A stretch of 64,000 bases of DNA from positions 1 to 64,000 of the forward strand of contig CAZBRS010000035.1 of assembly GCA_964494475.1 (NCBI GenBank), given 5' to 3'. The notes under the pieces are model-generated. The model saw only the letters and a program-made list of their open reading frames with translations, did no database searches and had not been told where the DNA came from. The stretch's first letter is position 1. Every line of letters starts with the position of its first letter. The position numbers were made by a program, and so were the translations under genes. Below are positions 26,943 through 35,813 of the stretch, in pieces. This stretch comes from CAZBRS01 sp964494475. GTDB taxonomy: Bacteria; Myxococcota_A; UBA9042; CAZBRS01.

Positions 26943-29129
26943 TCAGTCCGTCAACGGCAGGCTGGTGACCGGGTGCTCGAGATCGCCGACGCTGGCCACC
27001 TTGATCACGTCGTCGGCCACCGAGAACACCCAGTCGTCGAGGAACACGCTGCGCTTCACCACCGAGTTCGAGTCGGTCCACCAGCTGCTGCAGGCCCCGG
27101 AATAGTCCTCTTCGGTCTCGGGTACGGCGTGCGGCACACCGCCCACGCGGGTGAAGCCGTCCTCGAGCGTGACGTCGTAGACCAGCAGGCCCGAGAAGGT
27201 CATGAGGTCGCCGAAGCTGCCCCCCGAGCCGCCCTCGCAGATGGTCATGGGCACGGCCAGCAGGTCGCGGGCCTTGAAGTAGGTGAACGCCAGGTGGTTG
27301 GTGGCGGCCTCGGAGGTCGAGCCGCGCGTGCCGATCACCTCTTTGTGCATCAGCTTGGGGTCCGACAGCACCGTCACGTCGAAGATCTGCAGGAGGATGC
27401 CCTGGAACCAGGCGAAGTCGCCCTGGTCGTCGGCGTCGTAGCCCATGGCCAGCACGTGGTCGTCGTCCATCAGGTGCAGGTAGGTCGAGAAGCCGGGGAT
27501 CTTGAGCTCACCGCGCACGGCCGGCGCCGTGGGGTCGCTGAGATCGAGCACGAAGAGCGGGTCGGTCTTCTTGAACGTGACGATGAAGCCCACGTCGCCG
27601 TTGAAGCGCACCGAGCGGATGTCCTCGCTCGGCGCCAGGTGGTCGAGCAGGCCGACCACCGCGAGCCCCTCGGCCGTCGGCTCCAGCACGGACAGCGTGC
27701 TGTGCACGTCGGGCGAGGGCAGGTGCCCGGTGGTGGTGGCCACGCGCAGGAAGCCCTCGCGCTCGTCCATGGCGAACTGGTTCAGCAGGCGCCCCTTGGT
27801 CACCCCCGAGCCCGCGTAGCTGGAGCCCGCGCCGTCGAGCGCGAATTTGTGCAAGGTGGTGGCCTCGTCGACGCCCGAGCTCTCTTCGTAGTACCAGCCC
27901 TGGGTCGACGACGAGGCGTGGCGCGCGGCCACGTACAACGCCTGGCGCGAGGCATAGACCGCGCCCGGCCGGCCCACGATGGTGCTGGCGTCCAGGGGCT
28001 GGTCGGCGTCGAGGTCGAAGCTGGTCAGGGAGAGCAGGCTCGCGCCGTCGCCGGCCTGGTCCACGTAGAAGCCCGCGCAGTCGGCCAGCAGCGAGTCGTC
28101 GACCACGGGCTCGCCGCTGCCATAGCGTGTGTCGGTCACGCGCGGCAGCTGCTCGGTGAGATCGGCGGCCTGGATGAGCGCCACGTTGGCGTCGTGCAGC
28201 TCCTCGAACGCCGCGTCGACCAGCTCGGTCGTCCAGGCGCTGGTGTCCTCGCACCAGTCCCAGCCCTGGAACGCCTCGGGCGTCGTGGAGACGCCCGGGA
28301 TGGCCGCCACGAGGTCGGGGAAGTAGACCACGGTGTGGATGGCGTCATCGATGCGGCGCGAGCTCAGGTACGAGCCCGTGAAGCGGATCTCGCGTGTGAC
28401 CTTCGGGGCGGCCAGGTCGGCCAGGTCGAGCACGGTGATCTGCAGCGCGCGGCCGTCGCCCGTGAACTCGCAGTCGTAGCCGTACGTGCAGTCGCGATAG
28501 AGGGCCTCGGGGTAGTCGTCGTAGCCCTGGCTCTCCTGCAGCTCGATGGGGTCGAGCGACGAGTAGACGATGGCGCGGTCCTTGTGCACGAACAGCCGCG
28601 TGGGCGTGCCGGCGATGGCCGTGGCCGACAACAGGTGCGACTCGGCGGCCGGCCAGGCGTCGAAGATGCGCAGCTTGCCGTGGGCAAGGATGTAGAGGTA
28701 CCCGCCGTCGTTCTTCAGGAAGTCGGCCTCGTCCACGTCGACCACCTGGGTGTTGGTGGTGGTGTAGTCCGTGGCCTCGTCGCCTTCGGAGGTCTCCTCC
28801 GAGGGGGAGCTCGTGTCGGCCGCCGAGGCGTCCATGGCGCCGTCGTCGTACTCGCGCCAGCAGCCGTTCTCGAGTTGGCCCAGCACGTCCTGATACCGAG
28901 CTTCGAGGGCGGACTCCATCTCGGCGATCAGCTTCAGCTTCAGGGCGGCCAGCGCCTCGTCGCAGTCCGCGGCCAGGGTCAGGGCCGCGCTGATCGTCTG
29001 GGTCGGGCCCTCCGGCTCCACGGTCTTCCAGGGCGGAAGGCCGCTGGGGTTGCTGTTCGATTCGGCAGCGCAGGCTCCCAGCACCAGCAGGCCGAGCAGC
29101 AGCCCTCCGCGTTGGATTCGTCGCGTCAT
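26943..29129 (-). CDS. Beta-propeller domain lipoprotein (Beta_propel family)
   Basis: Secreted lipoprotein of 728 residues with lipobox LGAC, preceded by a GGAGGGATCCC ribosome site. The family signature VDVDEADFLKNDGGYLYIL marks the C-terminal beta-propeller family (PF09826-type). The propeller continues with LRIFDAWP, VTREIRFTGSYLSSRRID, and LLVYDVTLEDGFTRVGGV, where blades repeat to the end. A Cys pair near residues 215-225 (CTYGYDCEF) and others may form disulfides. Family members are extracellular proteins of unknown function, common in archaea and deltaproteobacteria. No operon partner: upstream is the divergent phosphoesterase gene. Confidence 0.88.
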   Translation of the reverse strand: MTRRIQRGGLLLGLLVLGACAAESNSNPSGLPPWKTVEPEGPTQTISAALTLAADCDEALAALKLKLIAEMESALEARYQDVLGQLENGCWREYDDGAMDASAADTSSPSEETSEGDEATDYTTTNTQVVDVDEADFLKNDGGYLYILAHGKLRIFDAWPAAESHLLSATAIAGTPTRLFVHKDRAIVYSSLDPIELQESQGYDDYPEALYRDCTYGYDCEFTGDGRALQITVLDLADLAAPKVTREIRFTGSYLSSRRIDDAIHTVVYFPDLVAAIPGVSTTPEAFQGWDWCEDTSAWTTELVDAAFEELHDANVALIQAADLTEQLPRVTDTRYGSGEPVVDDSLLADCAGFYVDQAGDGASLLSLTSFDLDADQPLDASTIVGRPGAVYASRQALYVAARHASSSTQGWYYEESSGVDEATTLHKFALDGAGSSYAGSGVTKGRLLNQFAMDEREGFLRVATTTGHLPSPDVHSTLSVLEPTAEGLAVVGLLDHLAPSEDIRSVRFNGDVGFIVTFKKTDPLFVLDLSDPTAPAVRGELKIPGFSTYLHLMDDDHVLAMGYDADDQGDFAWFQGILLQIFDVTVLSDPKLMHKEVIGTRGSTSEAATNHLAFTYFKARDLLAVPMTICEGGSGGSFGDLMTFSGLLVYDVTLEDGFTRVGGVPHAVPETEEDYSGACSSWWTDSNSVVKRSVFLDDWVFSVADDVIKVASVGDLEHPVTSLPLTD

Positions 29130-29360
29130 GGGATCCCTCCGAGTTCTTTCGCCTGGGGCACTGTAATGCGAAGAGCGTGCCAAGCGCGTGAAGTTCGCCA
29201 ACCGCTTCGTGGGACTGCCGCTTCGACGAGCGTTCCCCGATGCCGGCCGCGCCGCGAGGTGTGGAATAATTGCACGGCGTGTGGCGGGAGCGACGGGTCG
29301 AGATTGACCCGCAGCCCGGACCGCGCTTCAATTCCGAACGACATCTTCGCCGGAGGGACC

Positions 29361-31067
29361 GTGCGCCCCATCGTGCTCCTCACGCTGCTCGTCTTCGCCC
29401 TGCCGGTCCGCGCCGCCGATCCCTCGCTCGCGACGTACAGCGCCGACGGCTCGCGGCTGTTGTGGCTCTTGCAGTTGACCGACAGCCACATCGACACGTT
29501 CCTCAACGGCGGCGAAGAAGACCGGCTGCGGTGGGCCGTGTCCGACGGTGTGGCCACCGTCCAGCCCGACTTCGTGGTGCTGACCGGCGACGTGACCGAC
29601 GGCACCAACGGCCTCCTGTACAGCGGCGCCAACGACGCCGAGTGGCAGCTCTACCGCTCGATCGTCGACCCGGCGGGCCTGAACGATCCGGACTACTTCT
29701 TCGACCTTCCGGGCAACCACGACGCCTACGGCGACGACGGCCTCGCGCTCTATCGCAAGTACTCGGTGCAGGGCAGCGCCACGGGGCGCACCCAGGCCGA
29801 GTGGCGCCTCGATCGGCCCTGGGGCTCCACCTGCTTCGTGGCGGTGGCCACGGCGCAAGAAGAGGGGAAGGGCTGGCCGGCCGATCCGACCTTGCTGTCC
29901 CCGGCCGAGTTGGCCGAGACCGAGACGTTCCTGGCGGGGAACCCCGACTGCCGCGTGACGCTCGCGTTCGGGCACCACGACGCGCGCGAGGTCGGGGGGG
30001 GCGACGGCTTCCGCGCCCTCTGCCAGGCCCACGGCATCGGCCACTACGTGCACGGCCACGAGCACGACTACCAGGCGTCGTACGACGGGCTTTCGCCGCT
30101 CGTGCTCCGCACCGACAGCCTGGGGCAGGGCGGGGACCATCAGCTCACGGTGCTGGCGGTCGACCACGACACCGTCTCGTGGGAGAGCGTCGGGGCGAAC
30201 GATCCCTGGCCGCTGATCGTCGTGACGGCGCCGGCGCGGGGCCGGTTCCAGACCGGCTCGAGCTGGGGCAACCCCGAGTACCTCGACCTGCCGTACGCGC
30301 CCCCGGTGCCGCGCGCTTGCGAGCAGGCCCCCGTGCGCGTGCTGATCTTCGACCCCCAGGCGATCGCCAGCGCTGCCTTCCGGCTCGACGACGGTCCGTG
30401 GCACGATTTGACCCAGCGGCAGGACGTGCCGGCCGCGTGGCGGGGGCGCTTCGACGCCACGGCCCTCGCGGCCGGCTGGCACACGCTGACGGTGAAGGCC
30501 GCGGGCTCGAAGGAGCGCGCGTTCGACGTTCAGGTGCGGCTGGTCGACGCGCCCTGCGACGTGGGCGACGAGGATCCCGACGGCGGCTCGGTGGTCGAGC
30601 CGGAGCCCGAGGTCCCGCCCGAGCCGGTGGTCGAGGTGGTGGCGGAGCCGGTGGTCGAGGTCGTCCCCGAGACCTCGCCCGAGGCGAGCGTCGAGGCGAG
30701 CGTCGAGGTGGTGGACGAGGTCGCCGCCGACGCCGTCGGTCCCGAGGATCCCGGCCTGCCGGGCGTCGACGCGGGCTCCGACGGGGCGGGCGCCCCCGAG
30801 GCGGCCGGCGACGACCACGCGGCGCCGGGCAAGGACGTCGCCGTCCATCCGGCCGCCGACGCGAGCGCCGACACCTCGGCCGACGGCCACCTGGGGACCC
30901 AGCCGCGCCCCGACGACGACGCCGACGGCAGCCGGTCGAGCTGCGCGGTCGGGGCGCGAGCCCGGTCGCCACGCGGGGTGTGGTTGCTGCTCAGCGTGGT
31001 TTCGGGTGGGTTGGTCGTGGTGCGGCGCGTCCGGCGCCGGTCGGCCTCGGACGCCGGTTCGCGATAG
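29361..31067 (+). CDS. Secreted metallophosphoesterase with C-terminal sorting-type tail
   Basis: Exported calcineurin-like phosphoesterase, 568 residues. GTG start behind GGAGGGACC. The signal peptide ends near PVRAADP. Metal-binding motifs appear in order: LTDSHID, LTGDVTDG, LPGNHDAYG, FGHHDA and HGHEHDY. After the catalytic domain and a beta-sandwich region comes a Val/Pro/Glu-rich linker of about 150 residues. The tail is then Cys (SRSSCAVG), a hydrophobic helix (GVWLLLSVVSGGLVVV) and an Arg cluster (RRVRRR). This tripartite tail resembles the MYXO-CTERM signal that myxosortases process. Substrate unknown (TMEM62-like phosphoesterase group). The end overlaps the convergent lipase-like gene by 77 bases. 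Confidence 0.87.
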   Translation: MRPIVLLTLLVFALPVRAADPSLATYSADGSRLLWLLQLTDSHIDTFLNGGEEDRLRWAVSDGVATVQPDFVVLTGDVTDGTNGLLYSGANDAEWQLYRSIVDPAGLNDPDYFFDLPGNHDAYGDDGLALYRKYSVQGSATGRTQAEWRLDRPWGSTCFVAVATAQEEGKGWPADPTLLSPAELAETETFLAGNPDCRVTLAFGHHDAREVGGGDGFRALCQAHGIGHYVHGHEHDYQASYDGLSPLVLRTDSLGQGGDHQLTVLAVDHDTVSWESVGANDPWPLIVVTAPARGRFQTGSSWGNPEYLDLPYAPPVPRACEQAPVRVLIFDPQAIASAAFRLDDGPWHDLTQRQDVPAAWRGRFDATALAAGWHTLTVKAAGSKERAFDVQVRLVDAPCDVGDEDPDGGSVVEPEPEVPPEPVVEVVAEPVVEVVPETSPEASVEASVEVVDEVAADAVGPEDPGLPGVDAGSDGAGAPEAAGDDHAAPGKDVAVHPAADASADTSADGHLGTQPRPDDDADGSRSSCAVGARARSPRGVWLLLSVVSGGLVVVRRVRRRSASDAGSR

Positions 31068-32265
31068 CCGTCGCCGCCGCCTGGTACAGCGCGAAGAAGG
31101 CCGCGTCGTCGAAGCCGGCGCCGCTCTCGAAGAGGCCCTCGTCGCCCGGGATCGGCGCCCCGGGGCCCTCGTAGTCGTCGCGCATCCGCGTGAAGTGGCC
31201 GATCACGTTGGCGTGGTCGGCCACGACCAGGCCGCTCAGCCCGCCACCCTTCGTCGGCAGCATGGCCCCCGTGTTGACGATGCCGTCGCAATCGAAGGGC
31301 TCCAGGTTCTCCGGGACGTGACCCGACACGCCGAACTCGGGCGCGCGCCGCGAGTTCATCGTGGCGAGGAAGGGAGCCAGGCGATCGGCGAAGGCGGCGT
31401 CGACCGAACGTCCCACCTCGTCGTGGCAGAGGCGATAGAAGGTCCGGGCGCCCTTCTCGTTGGTCACCTGGGAGACGAAATCGAGGGGGTCGGCGGGACG
31501 GGGCGCGACCGTGGCGAAGCACGCGACCTCGTGTTCTCCCTCGAAGCGGCCCGAGTCCATGAGGTCGGCCATGGCCTCGGGCACGAGGTCGTCCACCAGC
31601 TCTCGCGAGCGGAGCACGTCGCAGATCAGCGCGCGCGAGGCCCTCGAATCGACGCTCAGGTTGATGGCCAGATCGGACCAGCCGTTGCCCCGCTCCAGGG
31701 CCCGCTTCCCGAGCAGGATCGAGGCCTGCCCCAAGACGACGAGACCGCGCCGGTGCTCCCCGATCTGGTGGGGAAAGTCGCCGAACAGCTGCAGCGCATC
31801 GGAGGTCGCGATCGAGGCCCCCTGGAAGGGAGCCGCGAGCGCCACGGAGGCCCCGCGGAGCAGCTTGCGGTGGAGCTCCGCGAAGTCGCCCCAGGTGCCC
31901 TCGAACCGGCGTCGGTGCTCGCCCGCTCGGTGCACCAGGGGCTCCTCGCAGAGCAGCAGCCAGGCGTCGACGCCACCCGTGCTGTGGCCCACTAGATGGA
32001 GCCGCTCCAGGTGCGCCCCCCGAGCGTCGAGGTACCGCACCCAGGCCGTGATGCGCGCCCGCAGGTCCCGCTGGCGCACGACCAGCGCGTCGGTGGGGCG
32101 GGTGCAGAGTGGGATGACGGGCACGTCGGCGCCCAGCGCGGTCGAGAGCGCGGTCCGCAGCACGGCCACGGCCCGATCCGAGAAGTAGTGGAAGTCGTTC
32201 AACCGGTCGAAGCCGAGGAAGCCGGGCAACAGGAAGACCGCGTCGGTCGGCGCCGCTGGATGCAA
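30991..32265 (-). CDS. Alpha/beta hydrolase (lipase-like)
   Basis: Cytoplasmic-looking hydrolase of about 424 residues. The nucleophile elbow is GHSTGG (Ser95), the oxyanion loop LLPGFLGFDRL is near residue 12, and likely catalytic residues lie in later Asp/His positions (a DHANVIGH segment near 375). This matches PGAP1/lipase class enzymes acting on lipid or ester substrates. The TTG start is chosen for the strong GGGGAGGGG ribosome site; a TTG 45 bases upstream is also possible. The basic Pro/Arg tail (RAAPRPTHPKPR) is encoded opposite the end of the phosphoesterase gene and may be non-essential. Confidence 0.82.
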   Translation of the reverse strand: MHPAAPTDAVFLLPGFLGFDRLNDFHYFSDRAVAVLRTALSTALGADVPVIPLCTRPTDALVVRQRDLRARITAWVRYLDARGAHLERLHLVGHSTGGVDAWLLLCEEPLVHRAGEHRRRFEGTWGDFAELHRKLLRGASVALAAPFQGASIATSDALQLFGDFPHQIGEHRRGLVVLGQASILLGKRALERGNGWSDLAINLSVDSRASRALICDVLRSRELVDDLVPEAMADLMDSGRFEGEHEVACFATVAPRPADPLDFVSQVTNEKGARTFYRLCHDEVGRSVDAAFADRLAPFLATMNSRRAPEFGVSGHVPENLEPFDCDGIVNTGAMLPTKGGGLSGLVVADHANVIGHFTRMRDDYEGPGAPIPGDEGLFESGAGFDDAAFFALYQAAATAIANRRPRPTGAGRAAPRPTHPKPR

Positions 32266-32333
32266 GAGCCCCTCCCCTCGGTTCGACGTGCAGTTTCCGA
32301 CAGGTCGCAAGATCGCGCAAGCCCGGATCCAGG

Positions 32334-32363
32334 TTGAGGTCGAGTGCCCGCGCGTGCTATACC
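32334..32363 (+). promoter_or_regulatory. Predicted sigma-70-type promoter of the cyclase gene
   Basis: TTGAGG (32334-32339), an 18-base spacer, then TATACC (32358-32363). The expected transcription start, about 7 bases on, falls at the proposed GTG start codon, so the transcript may be leaderless. Confidence 0.4.
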
Positions 32364-32369
32364 TCAGCG

Positions 32370-34451
32370 GTGTTTTCCATCTACCACATGTCCGTTGCCT
32401 TCTCTCTGGCGGCGAATCTCCTTTGCCTGCGCGCCCTGCTACAAGACCGGCGGCGCCTGCAGAACGTGGTCTTCTTCGCCATCGGCACAGCCATCACCGT
32501 CTTCACGGCGCCCATCTACCTGGCGTACCTCTACCCCGAGCAACCCGAGGTCACGACGCTCTTCAACCGGGTGTCGGTGGCCTTCACGGCGGTGGTCACC
32601 AGCCTGCTCTGCTACTTCGCGTGGATCTTCCCCACCGTCCGCCTGGCGCGTCGGGGACGAACGTTCGCCGCGATCATGGCGCCCGCGGTCGCGGTGCTGC
32701 TGCTCGCGCCCTGGAGCGAGTGGTTCGTCGTCAGCATGGTGGTGCGCGAGGCGGCGGGGCGGCTGGTCATGGAGCGCCAGGTGGGCCCTTTGTACACGCT
32801 CTTCTACGCGCCGCTGGTCGTCGGCTACATGGGCGGGGCCATCGCGGGCTACGTCGTCCAGTATCGGCGCGCGACCACGCGGGTCGAGCGCAAGCAACTG
32901 GGCTACACGGCCATCTCGACCGGCGGCGGCGGACTGGCCGCGACGCTCACGTGCATCGTGCTGCCGCTGCTCGGTCACCCCGAGTACTACATGCTGGGTC
33001 CGGCCCTCGGCACGCCCATCTTCGCCTTGATCATGGTTTATAATATTCGCACTTTCAAGGCGATGGACATCGACCAGTTGTTGAGCGCGTCGATGCTCTG
33101 GGGCCTGTCCGTGATCGTCTCGGTGCTGCCGTTCGCCCTGTTCACCTACGTGCTGCTCGGCTACTCCGAGCGCTTCACCGTGGCCTCGGGTACGGCCTTC
33201 ATGATGCTGGGGCTGGTGCTGGTCTACCTGTACCACCGCGTCGTGCAGCCGCGCATCGACCACCTGTTGCAGCGCAAGGCCCACGACTACCGGCAGCTCG
33301 TTCAGCAGTTCACGTCGCGCCTGTCGAAGCTGACCGGTCTGCAGAACCTGCTGGCCACGGTCACCGACCTGCTGCGGCAGACCTTGCAGCCCCGCAGCAT
33401 CTCGTACCTGCTGCAGGGCAACGCGCGCGGCGAGTACCTGGTGCTGACCGACACCGCCGCTCCGGCCGAGCACGGCACGCTGACGCTGTCGAGCGGTCGC
33501 ACGCGCTACATCGTCGAGCACGCCGAGGTGCTCGAGCGCGAGCAGCTCGAGGTGAACCCCGTCTACGCCCCCGACGTTCGCGAGGCCGGAAAGCGCTACC
33601 TCAAGGTCTTCGACGCCGAGATCTCGGTTCCGCTGGTGTTCGAGGACCGACTGATCGGCGCCATCAACCTGGGGCCCCGGCGCGAGGGCTATTACGGCCG
33701 CCTCGAGATCGAGTTCCTCGAGCACCTGCGCGGCAGCCTGAACGTGGCGCTGTCGAACTCGATGCTGCTGAAGGACATCGAGAAGATCAACAACGCCTAC
33801 GCCCGCTTCGTGCCCCGCGAGATTCTGGGCTACCTGGGCGCCGAGTCCATCGTCGACGTGGGCCTCGGCGACCACACCGAGGTCGAGATGTCGGTGCTCT
33901 TCGCCGACATCCGCTCGTTCACGCGCCTCTCGGAGCAGATGAGCCCCTCCGAGAACTTCCGCTTCATCAACGCCTATCTGCACCACATCGGCCCGGTCGT
34001 GCGCCAGCACAACGGCTTCATCGACAAGTACATCGGCGACGCCGTCATGGCGCTCTTCCCCGCGGGCCCCGACGACGCGCTGCGAGCCGCCCGGGCCATG
34101 CTGCGCGCGCTCGACACGTTCAACGCCGAGGAGGCGGCCGTGGCGCCCATCTCGATCGGCATCGGGGTCCACACCGGCCTGCTCATGCTCGGCACCATCG
34201 GTGAGGCCCGGCGCATGGAGGCCACCGTCATCGCCGACGCGGTCAACCTGGCCTCGCGCCTCGAAGGCCTGACCAAGGAGTACGGCGTTCACATCATCAC
34301 GAGCGGCCAGACCCTCGCGCGTGTCTCTGATTGCACGATGTTCCCGCACCGGTCGCTAGGTACGGTCAAGGTGAAGGGCAAGCTCGAGGCGGTCGAGATC
34401 TTCGAGGTCTTCAAGGAGCCGAACCCCATTGGTATCACGGAGGGGGCATGA
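32370..34451 (+). CDS. Membrane adenylate/guanylate cyclase with GAF domain
   Basis: Class III nucleotide cyclase, about 693 residues. An N-terminal block of about eight hydrophobic helices (residues 5-300) resembles 7TM sensor modules. A linker helix and a GAF domain follow (about 320-460, with IGAINLGPRREGYYG). The catalytic domain comes after (about 500-685): FVPREILGYLG, VLFADIRSFTRLSEQM with a metal Asp, KYIGDAVMALF with the second metal Asp, GIGVHTG, and ADAVNLASRLEGL. It makes cAMP or cGMP; the substrate-specifying residues are not clear. No ribosome site precedes the GTG, and a promoter just upstream suggests a leaderless start; ATG at 32388 is the alternative. Stop overlaps the FAD enzyme start (ATGA). 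Confidence 0.9.
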   Translation: MFSIYHMSVAFSLAANLLCLRALLQDRRRLQNVVFFAIGTAITVFTAPIYLAYLYPEQPEVTTLFNRVSVAFTAVVTSLLCYFAWIFPTVRLARRGRTFAAIMAPAVAVLLLAPWSEWFVVSMVVREAAGRLVMERQVGPLYTLFYAPLVVGYMGGAIAGYVVQYRRATTRVERKQLGYTAISTGGGGLAATLTCIVLPLLGHPEYYMLGPALGTPIFALIMVYNIRTFKAMDIDQLLSASMLWGLSVIVSVLPFALFTYVLLGYSERFTVASGTAFMMLGLVLVYLYHRVVQPRIDHLLQRKAHDYRQLVQQFTSRLSKLTGLQNLLATVTDLLRQTLQPRSISYLLQGNARGEYLVLTDTAAPAEHGTLTLSSGRTRYIVEHAEVLEREQLEVNPVYAPDVREAGKRYLKVFDAEISVPLVFEDRLIGAINLGPRREGYYGRLEIEFLEHLRGSLNVALSNSMLLKDIEKINNAYARFVPREILGYLGAESIVDVGLGDHTEVEMSVLFADIRSFTRLSEQMSPSENFRFINAYLHHIGPVVRQHNGFIDKYIGDAVMALFPAGPDDALRAARAMLRALDTFNAEEAAVAPISIGIGVHTGLLMLGTIGEARRMEATVIADAVNLASRLEGLTKEYGVHIITSGQTLARVSDCTMFPHRSLGTVKVKGKLEAVEIFEVFKEPNPIGITEGA

Positions 34452-35812
34452 CGCCCAGGAACGTCGCGGTCGTAGGCGCCGGCATCGCAGGGATCGTCGC
34501 GGCCCGCACGCTGGTCGAGAAGGGGCACCGGGCCGTGGTCTTCGAGAAGGAGGCCGAGCTCGGCGGGAAGTGCGCCAGCCACACCTACCAGGGCCAGGTC
34601 TACGAGATGGGGGCCTGCTCGGTGTCGCCCGAGTTCGACACCGTGTTGCACTTCGCGCGGCGCACGGCGGCGCTCCTCAAGCGGCGCTACCCGTTCTGGG
34701 TGATGCACGAGGATGGCCGGCGCGTGTCGTTTCGGGAGGAGTACTGGCCGCTCGCTGCCACACCGCGGCTGCTCGCGCAGGTGGCGCGCTACCTCTACCA
34801 CGCGACTCGCTTCTCTCTCTTCTACGACCACCCCACCACCTACCCCTGCGTCCCTGAGGAGTACCGCGACTCGTTCCTGAAGTTCTGCACCGAGAATCGC
34901 ATGCCCGATGTCGCCCGCTGGATGGAGCTGCCCGTGGTGTCGTTCGGCTACGGCGATCTCGACACCATCAAGACCTGGTACGTGCTCGACTACGTGACGC
35001 CGGTCAACTTCCTCGGCCTCGCCGTGCTGCTCATCCTGTTCGGCCAGTCGCCCGTCCACCAGTTCCAGGAGGGCTTCGGCGACCTGGTGCGGCGCATCGC
35101 GACGCTGGAGCCGCGGCTCGACGTGCGCCTGTCGACGCCGATCTCGCAGATCCGGCGCACGCGGACAGGCGTGTTCCTTACGACCCCGAGCGGGCAGGAG
35201 GGGCCGTTCGACGACGTGGTGCTCGCGGTTCCGTTGAACGATCTGAAGGGCTGCCTGGACCTGAGCGCCGAAGAGCAAGCGCTCCTCGGCCAGCTCAAGA
35301 CCAACGTCTACGGCATCGCCGCTTGCGCCCTGGAGAACATGCCCCACGACAACCACCTGCTGCGCTTCAACGCCTGCCATCAGAACTTCGGGCACGTGGC
35401 CCTGCTCGAGCGCGGGCTGCACGGCGCCGCGTCGAAGCTGACGGTGTGCTACGTGCCCATCATGGATCGTCTCAACCTGCGCGCCAACGGTGGCGCCGAC
35501 GTAGTGAAGTACCTGAGGTCCGATCTCGCGAAGCTGAAGATCACGCTGCAACAGGTGATCGAATACCGCGACTGGGAGTACTTCTCGCACTTCGAAGACG
35601 CTGACGCGTACAAGACGCTCGATGCGCTGCAGGGCCAGAATCGCACCTACTACGTTGGCGGCATGTGCAAGTTCGAGCTGGCCGAGCGCTCGGCCCAGGT
35701 GGCACGCGGGGTGATCGATCGCGGCTTCGACGGCAGGCTGCCGCGCGACTGGCTTGCAAAGCTCAGGAACTACTGGCACTTCTACGCACGGTCGGTGCCT
35801 CCGGACGCGTAG
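34448..35812 (+). CDS. FAD-dependent amine-oxidase-like oxidoreductase (first copy)
   Basis: Flavoprotein of 454 residues starting inside the stop of the cyclase gene, behind a GGAGGGGGC ribosome site. The FAD-binding Rossmann motif is VAVVGAGIAGIVAARTL with the ribose-binding Glu in VVFEKEAELGGKC. The sequence has the general plan of the NAD(P)-binding/amino-oxidase group, ending YYVGGMCKFELAERSAQVARGV, where an FAD-contacting block is normal. Substrate unknown; related proteins act on polyenes, amines or fatty acids. Coupling to a cyclase suggests redox-linked signalling, which is inference. It is distantly paralogous to the convergent neighbour. Confidence 0.87.
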   Translation: MTPRNVAVVGAGIAGIVAARTLVEKGHRAVVFEKEAELGGKCASHTYQGQVYEMGACSVSPEFDTVLHFARRTAALLKRRYPFWVMHEDGRRVSFREEYWPLAATPRLLAQVARYLYHATRFSLFYDHPTTYPCVPEEYRDSFLKFCTENRMPDVARWMELPVVSFGYGDLDTIKTWYVLDYVTPVNFLGLAVLLILFGQSPVHQFQEGFGDLVRRIATLEPRLDVRLSTPISQIRRTRTGVFLTTPSGQEGPFDDVVLAVPLNDLKGCLDLSAEEQALLGQLKTNVYGIAACALENMPHDNHLLRFNACHQNFGHVALLERGLHGAASKLTVCYVPIMDRLNLRANGGADVVKYLRSDLAKLKITLQQVIEYRDWEYFSHFEDADAYKTLDALQGQNRTYYVGGMCKFELAERSAQVARGVIDRGFDGRLPRDWLAKLRNYWHFYARSVPPDA

Positions 35813-35813
35813 C

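Noticed and set aside
31460..32188. Plus-strand frame opposite the lipase-like gene
   Set aside because: Ser/Arg-rich shadow of a gene with a clear GHSTGG nucleophile motif.
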